From: Symbiodinium natans
Taxonomy: Eukaryota > Sar > Dinophyceae > Suessiales > Symbiodiniaceae
Assembly (NCBI GenBank): GCA_905221605.1
Contig: CAJNDS010000902.1
Span: 365,266-429,265 of the forward strand
DNA length: 64,000 nucleotides
Direction: 5' to 3'
Below the pieces are notes generated by a model. That model saw only the letters and a list, made by a program, of their open reading frames with translations. It ran no database searches and was not told the DNA's origin. Shown piece after piece: positions 52,853 through 64,000 of this stretch; within the stretch, counting starts at the first letter, position 1; the number at the start of each line of letters is the position of its first letter. Position numbers and translations under genes: made by a program.

Positions 52853-53174
52853 GCCATGGCTACCCGCTCGCACCTGGTACAGTGAGGCCCTTGAGCTGGG
52901 GTCGGTGCTTCATTGAGCAGGTGTGCGCTTGAGGAGCTTTCGCTTCTTCCGTTAATGCTTGGCCTGGGGCCGCGTGTCTGTGACACGCCCTCTGCCCTGG
53001 TCGGTTCTGTGCAGCCAGCCACTCTTCTTCAGGGTTGCTTGCTGCCCTCCAGACAGCTTGACAGCGACCCGGGCGCTTTACAGCCCTTGCCCCCTCGCCG
53101 TCTCTGTTTTCTAAGGTTCACACGGCTGTGGGTTACATACCCGCTTTTGGCCAGCACCAGCGACCGCTGAACGC

Positions 53175-53330
53175 GCAGGAAGGAAGGAAGGGCAGGGGGG
53201 AGGGGGGACGGGGTAGGGGGGTAGGGGGGTAGGGGGGGTAGGGGGGGTAGGGGGTTCAGGGGGTTTGGGGAGTTAGATCGGGTTAGAGGGCTTTTAGGTA
53301 TAGAGGGCTTTAGGGCTAGAGAGAGGGTTT
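53175..53330. repeat. Poly-G/GGGGGTA tract
   Basis: GGAAGGAA then repeated GGGGGGTA units to 53260, grading into degenerate TTTAGGG. Confidence 0.85.
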
Positions 53331-53798
53331 AGAGTTTTGGGCCGGGTTGTGATGCTCCGGCTCTTGTCTTTTTGGGCTGGCATGTGGTTGGCTAGTACCT
53401 TGCTGCATCCTGCCGAGTCCAAACAAGCGGAACACCCTAAGCCCCAACCGCTCCTGAACGTCGGAGGCCCAAGAGATTCGGCGGCGTGACCGCCGCTCGC
53501 CAGACAGTTTTGCTGTTGGCGTACGGCAGGGCCTAAGGAGTTCAGGGCGTTTAGGGTCAAGAGCCAGGAACACCTCACCTTCACCTGAACCTTACGCCCC
53601 CAAACCTTGCACCGCAAAACCTTCAGCCCTTGAATCTTAAGACCCCCTGAGCCCAAAACCCGAAACCTTAAACCCTAAACCCTAAACCCCTGAATCCTAA
53701 ACCCTTGACCCCTAAACCTTAAACCCTAAACTCTAAACCCTGAAGCCTTGAATCCTAAACCCTCGAACCCTAAGCCCGAGGCTTCTTCGTGCCCCTTA

Positions 53799-53862
53799 GC
53801 ACGGCCGCGGGGCGCCTTGCGCTGCAGCGGAAAAAGGCCGAGGCCCATGCGGCGAGGACTAG
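53799..53862 (+). CDS. Ala/Arg-rich exon island
   Basis: STAAGRLALQRKKAEAHAAR, helical and charged, between C-rich and G-rich repeats. It begins a series of similar islands to 63.9 kb. Confidence 0.4.
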
Positions 53863-54167
53863 GGCTTAGGGTCTCGGGTTGAGGGTTTTAGGGTTTAGGG
53901 TTTAGGGTTTAGGGTCTGTGGGTTCAGGGGTTTGGGCGTCTATTGTTTAGGGTTTGCGGTTCAGGGGTGTAGGTTTTAGGCCTCAGGGTGTTAAACCCTT
54001 TAAATTCTGAACACCCAGACCCAAACCCCAAACCCTAAGCCCTGGAACCCTAAACCCGTAAATTCTGAACACCCAAACCCCAAACCCTAAGCCCTGAAAC
54101 CCTAAACCCCTAAATTCTGAACACCCAAACCCCAAGCCCTAAGCCCTTGAAGCCCGACTCTGCTTCC

Positions 54168-54248
54168 CAAAGGCTGCTGCGGCGGCAGAGGCGGCGGCCA
54201 GCGCTGAGTGTCGCAACGCCAGGCAGCTGCTACTGGGTGGGGGGACGT
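54168..54248 (+). CDS. Ala-rich exon island
   Basis: KAAAAAEAAASAECRNARQL then LLGGGT, after degenerate CCCTAA repeats. Confidence 0.35.
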
Positions 54249-54662
54249 CCGGAATCATTCAAAGCACCAAAATTTTACGCAAGGCGGCCTCAAACCCTGA
54301 ACCCCTAAGGCCTAAGGTTCGTAGCCGTGGGGTGGGGTTGAGTCCTTCATGCCAGAAGCCCAAAGCTCTGAGCCCTGTGGGCCCTGTGCTTTTTTAACCG
54401 GGTTTAGAGTTAGGGCTTGGAGCTTAGGGTTTAGAGCTTAGGGTTTAGAGCTTAGGGTTTGGGGCCCTGTACCCTTCACCCTCAACTCCCAAACTGCTCT
54501 CGGATTCCTGAACTCTGATTCCTCACCCTAAATTCGAACCCCAAAACTCTAGATTCCAGGCCCTAAGATCTGAACCCTCAACCTCCAACGCTCACCCTAA
54601 ACCCTGAACCCTGAACCCTAAACCCTAAACCCTAAACCCCAGTCCTCTTTGGAGTGAGGGTT

Positions 54663-54760
54663 CTGAAAGGCGGGCCACCTCCGCAGCGCTGCTCGCAGCG
54701 GCCCTGGCTGGCCCACAGCGATCGGCGATGGGTGCTGCGGCGGAAGACCAGAAAGGGGGG
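54663..54760 (+). CDS. Ala-rich exon island
   Basis: ERRATSAALLAAALAGPQRS then AMGAAAEDQKG, similar in composition to the island at 54168. Confidence 0.35.
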
Positions 54761-55312
54761 GGTGGGAGGGAGGGTTGCCTTTGTCGTTAGACTAGGGTTT
54801 CGGGTTTAGGGTCTGGGGTTGGGGTTTAGGGTGTTTAGGGTTTTTAGGGTTTAGGGTTTAGGGTTTCGGGTTTAGGGTTTAGGGTTTCAGGCTGAAGGCT
54901 TTGTTGGAGGATAGGGTTTATTGGGCTTTATTAGGGTTTCTAGGGTGTTTTTGGGTTTGTAGGGTTTGCACGGTTTGTAGGATTTACAGGGTTTATATAA
55001 GTTTAGGGGGTTATAACCTACTGATTTGTAGGGTTCGGGAGTCACAGGTAGGGCTTAGGGTTTATAAGGTTGAGAGGGTCGGTTTAGGCGTTCGATTCTA
55101 AACAGAAGCGCTTAGGGTCTGGGGGGTTTGGTGTGCTCCCGGAAAGTTTCGAAGTTGTAAACCGTCATGATGCGTCCGCCCTCACCTCTTCCTTGCAGTT
55201 CCACTGTTAAGCTTTGTAGAGTGGGCCATGGAGGGATGTCTCATGTGAGCACCGATGTCTCAGGGGGCAGGTGGGAGTCCAGAACCCCAGAGAGAGTTTT
55301 TAGTTAGGTCTA

Positions 55313-55419
55313 GGTTTCGGTCTTAGCCCAGTGGTGCCCTGCTGCCCTTTTTAGGTGTGAAGTACCCAACACCACGAAGAGTACCCTTACTGTGATATGT
55401 TTGCTGGGCTACCGAAACC
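55313..55419. mobile_element. Inverted-repeat element, family C
   Basis: Left GGTTTCGGTCTTAGCCCAG and right CTGGGCTACCGAAACC are inverted repeats with a 3-nt insertion in the left arm. It is 107 bp. The inner phrase GTACCCTTACTGTGAT resembles GTACCCTTTTATTGTGAT at 27699-27716, suggesting a second, less complete copy there. Confidence 0.5.
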
Positions 55420-55753
55420 TTAACCCCTAAATCGCGAAGCTCTAGAATACAGGTGCTTTGGGGGCTTTTAGGACCCTTCTGCGGCAACATGGTTGGCTTT
55501 GGCACGTGCTCGACTTTGCTTTCCGGCATGCTCTATTGCCTTTGTGAAAGAGGTTCTCATGGTTGACAGCAGTGCCGAACCCTAAACCCTAAACCCTAAA
55601 GACTCAAAACCCTACACCCTAAACTTTAAACCCGTGGCCGGCCACGTAACCGCTCTACGTCGGAGCGTGGCCACTGCTTGGTCTGACGGTCGCGAGAGCG
55701 GAGACGCGGCTCAGCCAAGCCGTCAGTGCTATGAGTGCCTTTGCAACCAGTGG

Positions 55754-55858
55754 CCCTAAACCCTAAAGCCTAAAGCCTAAAGCCTAAAGCCTAAAGCCTA
55801 AAGCCTAAAGCCTAAAGCCTAAAGCCTAAACCCTAAACCCTAAACCCTAAACCCTAAA
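55754..55858. repeat. (CCTAAAG)n grading into (CCCTAAA)n
   Basis: About nine units of the heptamer CCTAAAG followed by normal CCCTAAA, a local homogenised variant. Confidence 0.95.
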
Positions 55859-56172
55859 ACCAGTGGGAGCCACGCACATGGGACGGCGGCGTACGTTCCG
55901 CATGGGCAAGCCGCGCGATTTGCTCTGTTGCTGGGCCAGGCCCGTCCACTCCACTCCACTCCTCTCCTAAACTCTAAAACCCTAAGCCTTATATCCCCCC
56001 AGCCGTCCCCGAAACTCCACACCCCCACCCCTCAGCCCTGAAGGCGAAAAGCTCTCAGGCCCCAAAACCCCATACCCGAAACCCTAACTCCTGAATCCTT
56101 CCAGACCCTCTAGACCCTCAAAACCCTCTAAACCTTCAACCCCTAAATCCTAGATCCTAAACCCAAACCCAG

Positions 56173-56233
56173 AGGTGCCGGCTTCGCCGCCTTGGCCCAG
56201 GCGGTGGCCGCGCAGCGCCAGGCCCAGAGGGTG
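56173..56233 (+). CDS. Ala/Gln-rich exon island with GTAAG donor
   Basis: RGAGFAALAQAVAAQRQAQR then GTAAGG. C-rich repeat before, G-rich after. Confidence 0.45.
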
Positions 56234-56504
56234 TAAGGTTCAGGCGTTTAGGGGTGAGGGTTTAGGGTTTAGGGTTTAGGGTTTAAGGGTCGCTTTGGGT
56301 TTAGGGCGAAGGGCCTCGTTTAGGGAACTTTTGGGCTCAGCTTTTATTCAGGGTTTAAGTCTGTTAAGCGGGCTTAAGGTGTGGGGGTTCAGGCGCTTGG
56401 GGGGCTTGAGGGCTTAAGGGTCTTGGGGTTTACGGGCTCAGGGTTTCAGGTTGCGGTTTCGGGGCATTCGGGCTTCAGGGATGATGGATTTTCGGGGATG
56501 AGGC

Positions 56505-56505
<1 letters not shown>

Positions 56506-56538
<33 letters not shown>
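56506..56538. repeat. Poly-T run, 33 nt
   Basis: An uninterrupted T run within degenerate repeat; on the minus strand it is a poly-A tract that could be a retroposition scar, though no flanking duplication was seen. Confidence 0.95.
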
Positions 56539-56540
<2 letters not shown>

Positions 56541-57385
56541 GGTTTGTGTGTGAATTAGCTGTTGATTTTGCTGGTCTTCTTCAGTAGAAATCAGGCGAGG
56601 AAGTTTTTTTGAGGACTACTACGAACCTTGAGTTGGTCTGCGGGTTTAGGGTTTAGGGTTTAGGGTTTAGGGTTTAGGGTTTAGGGTTTAGGGTTTAGGC
56701 TAAGCAAACTCTAAACCTTAACAGGGTTCAGGGGATTTGGGGTTGAGGAGGTTGGGGTGTGGGAGGGGTTGGGTTTTGGGGATTTAGGATTTGAGGTTGC
56801 GGGTCTTAGGACCGTTCGGGGGGTTTTAGGTAGGTGTAGATGAGCCGTTGCTGGTTTCAGTCATCCACAGACTACAGAAGCGATACCCTGAACCCTAAAC
56901 CATAAGCTCTAAACCATAAATCCTTAAATCCTAAACCCAAATTCGGAGAACGATGCCAGGACGGGCCCAACAACGCAGAATCCATAAAGTGGATGTCAGG
57001 GTCTGAGGGTTGAGGGTGAAGGGTTCAAGGTTTAGGGTTGAAGGTTGAGGGATATGGTTTAAGGTTAAGGGTTTAGGGCTTAGGGTGCAAGGGTTTAAGG
57101 GTCTAAGGGCTTAGGGTTCCCAAGCCAAGAAGTTCTTGCTCTGGCAACCAAAAGGACTGCCTAGAAGAGCCCGAGGATTTGTGAGGCTTCAAGAAGATGC
57201 CCAAGCCCCAAGCCCAAAACCCTCAAGCCCCAGCCCTCCCTAAACGAACCCTAAGCTTAAGTCCTAAACCCGAAACCCGCCCTAGACTAACAAACCCTAA
57301 ACCCTAAACCTAAACCCTAAACCCTAAACCCAAACCCTAAACCCTAAACCCTAAACCCTAAACCCTAAACCTTAAACCCGAAAGC

Positions 57386-57482
57386 ATCAGCTCGGAGGCG
57401 GCCCCTGCTCGACTGGCCACAGCGTGGCCTCGCCGCACGGCGGCGGGTCGCGCGGCCTCGGGGGTTCAACGGCGGACCACGG
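57386..57482 (+). CDS. Ala/Arg-rich exon island
   Basis: SISSEAAPARLATAWPRRTA then AGRAASGVQRRT, between C-rich and G-rich arrays. Confidence 0.35.
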
Positions 57483-58094
57483 TTAGGGGTTAGGGTTTAG
57501 GGTTTAGGGTTTTAGGGTTTGGGTTTGTAAGGCTTTGGGTTTTTAGGGTTAAGGGGTTTCTTTTTGGGGCTTCCTGCAGGACATGGGACATGCCCATTAG
57601 GGATCGTTTAACAGAAAAACAGAATGGTGGAGTTTCATTTGCAGATTCCGAATCCCCAAACCCTAAACCCTAAACTCATAAACCCCAACCTGTAGAGTGT
57701 ACAGGGTTGAGTCGAGAGATTCTGCAAAGTTTCGCGTGCCTCGGTAAGCTCCGGACCCTAGGTGTGAAATAGGACCACTTCAGGTTTAGGTTTTGGGTTG
57801 AGGGTTGTTTAGCTCGTATTTTCCTTCAGCTTCTTAGGGTTTTTGTTTTTTTGGTTCTGACCTGGGGGTTCTGACAGTTTTGAGTGTTACGTTTCGGGCA
57901 TAGGGCCCATCACCCAAGCGCCAAGCAAGGACTGGAGACAGACCCCACAGCGCTGGTCGAGGGAGGTCCCTCTCATTGGAAGATTGGGGCCAGGGTGGAT
58001 GGAGCTGGGGGTTAGGATTTAGGGTTTAGGTCTTAGGGTTTGTTTCAGGGGGTTTTGCACCGAATTGAGTGCATACATTCGGGGTGTTTGGCCC

Positions 58095-58735
58095 TTAAAA
58101 AGTAAGTAGGGGGGAGGGGGTATGACCCTGTATGGCTCGGGGTTTTAAGCTAGGTGGGATCCCAAGTTTTTGCATGCGGCGGTGTAACCGTATGGTTTCT
58201 GCTACTTTCCTTGGGGGGGGGGGGGGGGGGGGGGGCAGGGGGCGGTGGGGCCGGGGTTGGGGGGGGATAAGAACGTCATTCATATTGCATGCATGCCCAA
58301 AACACTGGTTTTTACAGCGTTTTCGCATCTTTGTACAACATACTGCACAAGGATGTGGAAGAAGAAAATCTGTCACAAGCGTCCAGCCTTTCGCGACCAT
58401 GCCCAACGCACGTCCCACAAAAGCCGTCAAAGTCCTGAAATTTGGCAAATGCGTTTTCGGAAATGCAAGCCTCCAAAAAACACAGCTGCAGAGGCTGTCT
58501 TGGCAGAAATGCATGAAAACATCGCAAATTACAGTGTTTGCCGCGTGTGCACACAGCAAAGCTGTGAGACTCGCGTCACGACTCGCGTCACGACTGCACA
58601 CACAGCAAATCCCAGAGCGCTCAAGGCCGCAACAACAAAACGACCCGACAATCTTGCAAAAACCCAACGTTTCGCAAGAACGACTTACGAAATCATGCCT
58701 TTCTAAAACCTCCCACAATAGGCCTGTCGCCTAGG
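58095..58735. other. Unique block, both strands open, no recognised gene
   Basis: Non-repetitive apart from a 23-G run at 58213-58235 and a 13-bp tandem copy near 58570 (GACTCGCGTCAC twice). Long frames exist on both strands (minus 58095-58718, plus 58132-58734) without a domain. The poly-G run codes for Pro or Gly and inflates the frames. Confidence 0.4.
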
Positions 58736-59210
58736 CGAAACGCTAATTTTCACCAACAATGGGGTACGGTTTCCGCGGCGGCGGGAAGTTTTTGTCACTT
58801 AGTGAGTCCCATGCGCCTTCCAATACACCCTCCGAAATCCCAAGCGCTAAGCCCTGAGCCCTAAACCCAAAACTAAGGACCCTTGCAACTACCCCAAAGA
58901 CACTTCCTATGAATTTGCAACGACAAGCCTTGTCCCTGCACCCTACTCTGAACCGCAAAACCCTAAACCCTAAACCCTAAACCCTGAACCCTAAAACCGA
59001 AAACGCAGAGCTCAGGGCTCTTTTTCCCTAGGGCTTCAAGCCACCCCCAAGCCTCTTACACCCCGCCCTCCCTGCTGAGGGTGATGGTTTTCTGCTCCTA
59101 GGACCCGGAGTAGGCCCTTATTTCCCTTTTTTTTTAGGGTTGGGGTTCCCTTCTAATCCCGGGTACCCTTTTGAGTCCTAAGTTACTCCTGGGCCTGGAC
59201 TCTTCCAGTC

Positions 59211-59294
59211 GGCTGCGACGGGAGCGCTGGAAGGTGGGCCTCTGCCGCGCCCTTGGTGCTGCGGCGGCTGCCCGGGAGCGGCGCCAGGCGTGAT
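59211..59294 (+). CDS. Arg/Ala-rich exon island with stop
   Basis: RLRRERWKVGLCRALGAAAA then ARERRQA and TGA. It could be a terminal exon of the Ala/Arg-rich series. Confidence 0.35.
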
Positions 59295-59347
59295 GGGGGA
59301 CATTTGCATTGGTTCATTATAGATATAGACATCGGTAGATAGATAGG

Positions 59348-59453
59348 GTTTAGGGTTTAGGGTTTAGGGTTTAGGGTTTAGGGTTTAGGGTTTAGGGTTT
59401 AGGGTTTAGGGTTTAGGGTTTAGGGTTTAGGGTTTAGGGTTTAGGGTTTAGGG
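59348..59453. repeat. (TTTAGGG)n array, about 15 units
   Basis: A clean G-rich array preceded by a short (ATAG)n tract. Confidence 0.97.
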
Positions 59454-60100
59454 TATGTGCATATTCATGTTTTTTTCTTGTTTGGCCGGGCGGTGGTGTG
59501 GGAGGGGAGGGGGCTCTGGGAGATTTTCAGGGTTAGGGCTTCGGCTCTCGGGCCCTCCCAAAGCCGAAACCCACCAAAGATTGAAGTTGACAATTTGGGG
59601 GTTTTGTCCCCCAATATGTTGTCCCCCAAATCGTAGGATTCCCTGAGAATAAGGCCCATCTGTGGCTCCTTTGGCCAGGCTCTGTTGGAAGCTCCCTAAA
59701 CCCTAAACCCTAAACCTTAAACCCTAAACCCTAAACCCCAAAACCCAAAACCCTAAACCCTAAACCCTAAACCCTAAAGGTTCTGTTGGAAGCTCTCGGC
59801 AAGCTTTCCGCGCCACTGCGGGAGCCCGAAGAGGCATCGGCCCGACCGAAAAATCGATGCAAGGGAGGGGAGGGGGTGGTGGTCTTGCATCCTGAAGCCC
59901 TAAAGCCTAAGACCTGATCCCCGATCTTTAGGATCCCTAGTGATGAGTGGATCAGGAAATCTGTAGCGTGTAGTCGCAGCAAAAGCAGCAACAGTTAACC
60001 ATCCGAGGCCGGCTGGCTAGCTTCTGTTATGACCAAGTGATTAAGACTCGTACCCCCCACGCCCGAAGGCCCCAAGCCCCAACCCACGCCAGGGGAAGAG

Positions 60101-60131
60101 AGATGCTGCGCACATGGTCTCGGAGGAGGTG
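60101..60131 (+). CDS. Very short exon island
   Basis: KRDAAHMVSEE then GTGCGTGGGGTTTAGGG: a donor leading directly into G-rich repeat. Confidence 0.3.
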
Positions 60132-60856
60132 CGTGGGGTTTAGGGTTAGGGTTTTGGGTTCGGGGTTTAGGGTTTAGGGTTTAGGAACCCAAGCTTACCA
60201 TTTAGGAGCGCCATCCCCACAGCCGTTTCGCATCCCCAAGGCCTTCCCAAACAACAGCCGCTTTGTTTGGGGTTTAGGGTTTAGGGCTTAGGGTTTAGGG
60301 TTTAGGGTTTAATAAAAGGGATTATTCAGGGCCCTCAACCCCCTCGGCCCCAACAAAACCCTAAGCCCCAAAGCGTTCTACTTAAACTCTGGGCTCTGAA
60401 GGTAAAGCAGACCTAAACCTTCTATCCCCAAACCCTGAAACTGACACCCTAACCTTAAACCCTAAACCCTAAAGCCTAAACCCTAAACCCTAAATCCTAA
60501 ACCCTAAACCCTAAACCCTAGACCCTAAACCCTAAACCTCAAACTCCTAAACCCTAAACCCCAAACCCTGCTCGTTGATTCCTCCGATGCCGAAGGTCCA
60601 AGTCGGCGGGGCGAGTTGGGTCACAGCCGAGGCAAGGATGAACCCTTAACTTTGTGGTACTTTACTGTAACTTTAGATCCTTACCCTTTTTGGGTTAATT
60701 GGGTTTCTTAATGAGGTAGCTAAAAGTTTGATTTTTAGCTACCCTCCTGAGTGCAGCCAAGTTAAGCAATGCCTATCGGTCTTAAAGCCCTAAGCCCTAA
60801 ACCCTGAACCCCACAAACCTTGAACCCCGAACCCTAAACCCTAAAACCCTAAACCC

Positions 60857-60932
60857 CGAGGCAGAGCTGCCAGCCCCCCGCAAGCCACCCCGGTTGGACA
60901 TCCAGAGCCCGGGGGCTTATAAAGATGTGTCG
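60857..60932 (+). CDS. Exon island
   Basis: EAELPAPRKPPRLDIQSPGA then YKDVS, after CCCCGAG and degenerate repeat. Confidence 0.35.
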
Positions 60933-61369
60933 CATGTGCGGAGGGCAAGCCATGTAGCCCGGGGGCATGTCGAATTGCAGCCATTCTGCAGGGGGAAATT
61001 CGTCCACCCCACGACTGGAGCCTGTGGCTGCTGAGCTCCCCCGATGCCCGCGTGCCTCTTGCTGACCGGCTCAGAACGTGGCTCCCGGAATGTTAAGATG
61101 AAGCGGCTGCAGCCCAGGATGCTGGCTCACGCTGCTCCGGGTTTGGGGTGAAAAGGCTCTACATCCACAGCGCGGGGAGGATGTGCAGCCGCTTGCCCTT
61201 CGATCCTTTTTTCCCCATTCAACGGGCGCCGGACTTCGTTCGGGGGCAGGTTTGGGCGACCGGATGACGCCCAAAACCTCATCCTACGCACTCTTCGACG
61301 GCCAGCGAAGTTGTGCGTAAACCTTAAGCCCCAAAACCCAAAACCCCTCCCAACCCTGAACCCGAACCC

Positions 61370-61620
61370 CTAACCCCTCACCTCTCACCCCTCACCCCTG
61401 ACCTAATCCCTAACCCCTAACCCCTAACCCCTAACCCCTAACCCCTAACCCCTAACCCCTAACCCCTAACCCCTTTCCCCTCTCCCCTCTCCCCTCACCC
61501 CTCACCCCTCACCCCTCACCCCTCACCCCTCACCCCTAACCCCTAACCCCTAACCCCTAAACCCTAAACCCTCAACCCTAAACCCTAAGCCCTAAGCCCT
61601 AAGCCCTAAACCCTAACCCC
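61370..61620. repeat. (CCCCTAA)n and (CCCCTCA)n heptamer arrays
   Basis: Blocks of CCCCTAA, CCCCTCT and CCCCTCA heptamers follow one another, each locally homogenised, before CCCTAAA returns. Further C-rich arrays extend to 61930. Confidence 0.95.
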
Positions 61621-61710
61621 TGCCCCAAGCAAGCGCTAGACATCCAAAAGAGGTCATTGGGGTTGTAAAAAAACCCTGAACCCTAAACCCTAAACCCTAA
61701 ACCCTAAACC

Positions 61711-61756
<46 letters not shown>

Positions 61757-62329
61757 GCCCTCAACCCTCAACCCTACACCCTAAACCCTACCCCAAACCC
61801 CAAACCCCCAACCCCAAACCCCAAACCCCAAACCCCAAACCCCCAACCCTAAACCCTAAACCCTAAACTCTAAACTCCAAACCCTAAACCCTAAACCCTA
61901 AACCCTAAACCCCAAAACCCTAAACCCCATATTTACGGGTTTAGGGTTTGGGGTTTTGGGGTTCAGCAACATGAGCAGGTCCAGACGGAGCAAAGGCACG
62001 CGGCGCTGGCCCTAGTTGTCCAAGTTTCAGCTCGGGAGGGTTTAGGGTTTAGGGTTTCGGGTTTGGGGTTTCGGGTTTAGGGTTTAGGGTTTAGGGGGGG
62101 CGAGGCTTCAGGTTTAGTCCTAAACCCTTAAACAGCCCCATGTACACCTTAAAACCCTCAACTCTTGAACCCTAAGCATCAGCTGTTGTCTCAAGAGGCT
62201 TGGCAAAGGTCCCTGGGAGCACCTTCAACTCAGCTCTCATATCCCTAAACCCTAAACCCTAAACCCCAAACCCTAAACCCTAAACCCGCAGAACGAACTT
62301 GCCTGAGGCCGGTGTCTTTGAAGCCCGGG

Positions 62330-62700
62330 CATTTGACACCCTAACTATCACCATCAAAGCGTCGTCTTGAGGGAGCTTGAAGCGCTGTGGGCTGAGATCC
62401 TTGACGCCGGCCCTATGAGAGTACCAGATTCAGGGAAAGCTCCACATCGGTAGATCCGGACCAATTCAGTGCCTTGTCTTCGCGTATCCTTTGGAGCTGA
62501 AACCAAAAGATGCTTTAGCTGCATCGAGGCAGCTCCTGGCTCCAATGTCTATCCGAATGTGCCTCGGCTTCAGGCGCGAGCGCGTTCTCGCCGCCTGCAA
62601 GGCCACGACTACGCCTAGCGGATTCACGCTGTTGGCCACACGTACTTCCTGGGCCATGCTGTTCGGATTCACCTGTGGAACTGAAGCCGGGTCCCAAATT
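62330..62700. other. Unique block with overlapping frames
   Basis: A minus-strand frame (62466-62672) and a plus-strand frame (62491-62778) overlap. The minus frame contains RSRLKPRHIRIDIG, which vaguely recalls the RTKHIDIR segment of Copia RNase H, but no catalytic residues can be placed. Confidence 0.3.
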
Positions 62701-62954
62701 ACACCCGTAAGCCCTCAGCTCTTGAACCCTAACCCGCAGCTTTTGTGGCAAAGGTCTCTGGGACCCCTATGTCCCTAACCCCAAACCCTAGACCCGAAAC
62801 GCTAAGCCCTAAGCCCCTGGGAGAGACTGCAGGACCCGCCCCGGAACTTGTGGAGGTACAGGCTTCGGGCTCGAAGCGGTCCATTTAGGGTTGAGGGTTT
62901 GGTCCTAAACCCTAAACCCTCAACCCTCAACACCCTGAACCTTGAACGCTGAAC

Positions 62955-63150
62955 CCTAAACCCTAAATCCTTAAACCCTGAACCCTAAACCCTAAACCCT
63001 AAACCCTAAACCCTAAACCCTAAACCCTAGACCCTAAGCCCTAAGCCCTAAGCCCTAAACCCTAAACCCTAAACCCTAAACCCTAAACCCTAAACCCTAA
63101 ACCCTAAACCCTAAACCCTAAACCCTAAACCCTAAACCCTAAACCCAAGC
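62955..63150. repeat. (CCCTAAA)n array
   Basis: About 27 units with a few CCCTAAG variants in the middle. Confidence 0.97.
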
Positions 63151-63189
63151 CTAAACCCTGAAGCCTTCACCCTCTAGCCGCCCTGTTCA

Positions 63190-63252
63190 GGCCCTTGTGG
63201 ACGCCGCAGTGCAGACAGAGGCCGCCGAGGCCCACGCCCGACGAAGCATTCT
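63190..63252 (+). CDS. Ala/Glu exon island
   Basis: LVDAAVQTEAAEAHARRSIL, after C-rich repeat; similar in composition to the islands at 53.8-57.5 kb. Confidence 0.35.
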
Positions 63253-63785
63253 GGGCTTCAGGGATCAGGGCTTCGGATTTTTGGGGTTTAGGGTCAGGGC
63301 TCAGGGTTTCGGATTTTTGGGGTTTAGGGTTGTGGGGTTGAGGTTTATATTTTTGGGGCTTTTTCGGGTTTGTTGGGGTTAAAGGTGTGAGGTTCAGATG
63401 TTTAGGGTTTTTGGGGTTTAGGGCTTAGGGTGTGGGGTTTCAGGGCCCTTGTTTTGCCCCAAGATGTTGAGTCCCCCTTCTACACCCCATTCATCAAAAG
63501 CAGGGTTTGGGGCTTGTAGGCTTTGAAACCGAGCACCCTAACCCCAAACCCTAAGTCCCTAAGCCCCAAGCCCTAAATCTCTATTCCGAGGTCTCTGTTT
63601 GTTCCTTGGCCTTCTGCAGACCCAAGGTGCGCTCAGGATGCAATGAAGACGTTAAGCCTCAGGGCCTGAGCCTTGAACCCTAAGCCCCAAGTCCTGGCAG
63701 CTTAGCCCGAAACCCCCCCATAAACCCTGACTAAGCCTCAACCCGAAATCCCAAGACCTACGTCCATCATCCGCCCATCCGGCCA

Positions 63786-63860
63786 TGGAGATCCACGTTC
63801 AGATTCCCCAGGGCGCCAAGCCCGGAACGACCTTTCAGGCCAAGGATTTGCTTGTGGAGA
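63786..63860 (+). CDS. Exon with PQGAKPGTTFQ motif
   Basis: MEIHVQIPQGAKPGTTFQAK then DLLVE. The pattern V-x-V/I-P-x-G-x-x-P-G-x-x-F/L-Q recurs as a short beta motif in many protist and fungal proteins. Its role is not established. It is the last coding block in the window, followed by degenerate repeat. Confidence 0.4.
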
Positions 63861-64000
63861 CTCAGGGTTTTTCGGGTTTAGGATTCAGGGTTTAGGCGAT
63901 GCTTGTAGAGATTTGGGGGATTTACGAAAATAAGGGACCCCTATTCTACACCCACAAATAGTAGGATTCCCTTCCATAAAAGGACCCCCACACTTGGTAC

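Noticed and set aside
62466-62672. Copia-type RNase H fragment
   Set aside because: Only a short loose resemblance (RSRLKPRHIRIDI); no catalytic residues or neighbouring retroelement domains.

Overview
The window looks like a nuclear segment of a dinoflagellate (alveolate). The evidence is the Arabidopsis-type telomere unit TTTAGGG/CCCTAAA present in dozens of interstitial arrays on both strands, very short exons with GT, GC and perhaps GA donors, two related short introns with terminal inverted repeats that behave like introner elements, and eukaryotic domains (EF-hand, ankyrin, XK-like membrane protein, cytochrome P450). Species cannot be named from the sequence. No bacterial operon, rRNA, tRNA or CRISPR array was seen.

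Layout. 0.6-1.9 kb: a two-exon basic protein gene split by introner copy 1. 3.6-4.6 kb: EF-hand protein remnant. 5.9-7.1 kb: degenerate XK-like membrane protein copy. 7.2-7.6 kb: possible minus-strand exon. 7.9-13.0 kb: the best gene model, ankyrin plus XK-like membrane domain, at least six exons, holding introner copy 2 and an intron made of TTTAGGG repeats. 13-17.4 kb: no recognisable gene. 17.5-19.65 kb: minus-strand gene with a decayed tandem exon/intron duplication. 19.7-28 kb: mostly repeat and unrecognised sequence.

28-44 kb: about 25 short plus-strand exon islands, several hydrophobic, separated by telomere-like arrays; probably one or more membrane protein genes. 45.2-48.5 kb: a cytochrome P450 gene in seven exons, three of its introns rich in telomere-like repeats. 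48.6-51.0 kb: four more exon islands. 51.7-52.9 kb: an intron-poor ORF with 26-27-residue repeats. 53.8-63.9 kb: Ala/Arg/Glu-rich exon islands in the same repeat background.

The unifying observation is that telomere-type repeats are packed into introns of ordinary protein genes, often G-rich (TTTAGGG) at the 5' end of the intron and C-rich (CCCTAAA) at the 3' end, with the repeat itself supplying the donor (GTTTAGGG, GTAGGG). Small inverted-repeat (MITE-like) elements of at least two families are scattered among them. Exon joins were made by eye from reading frame and splice dinucleotides; no RNA or database evidence was available, and some frameshifts may be assembly errors.
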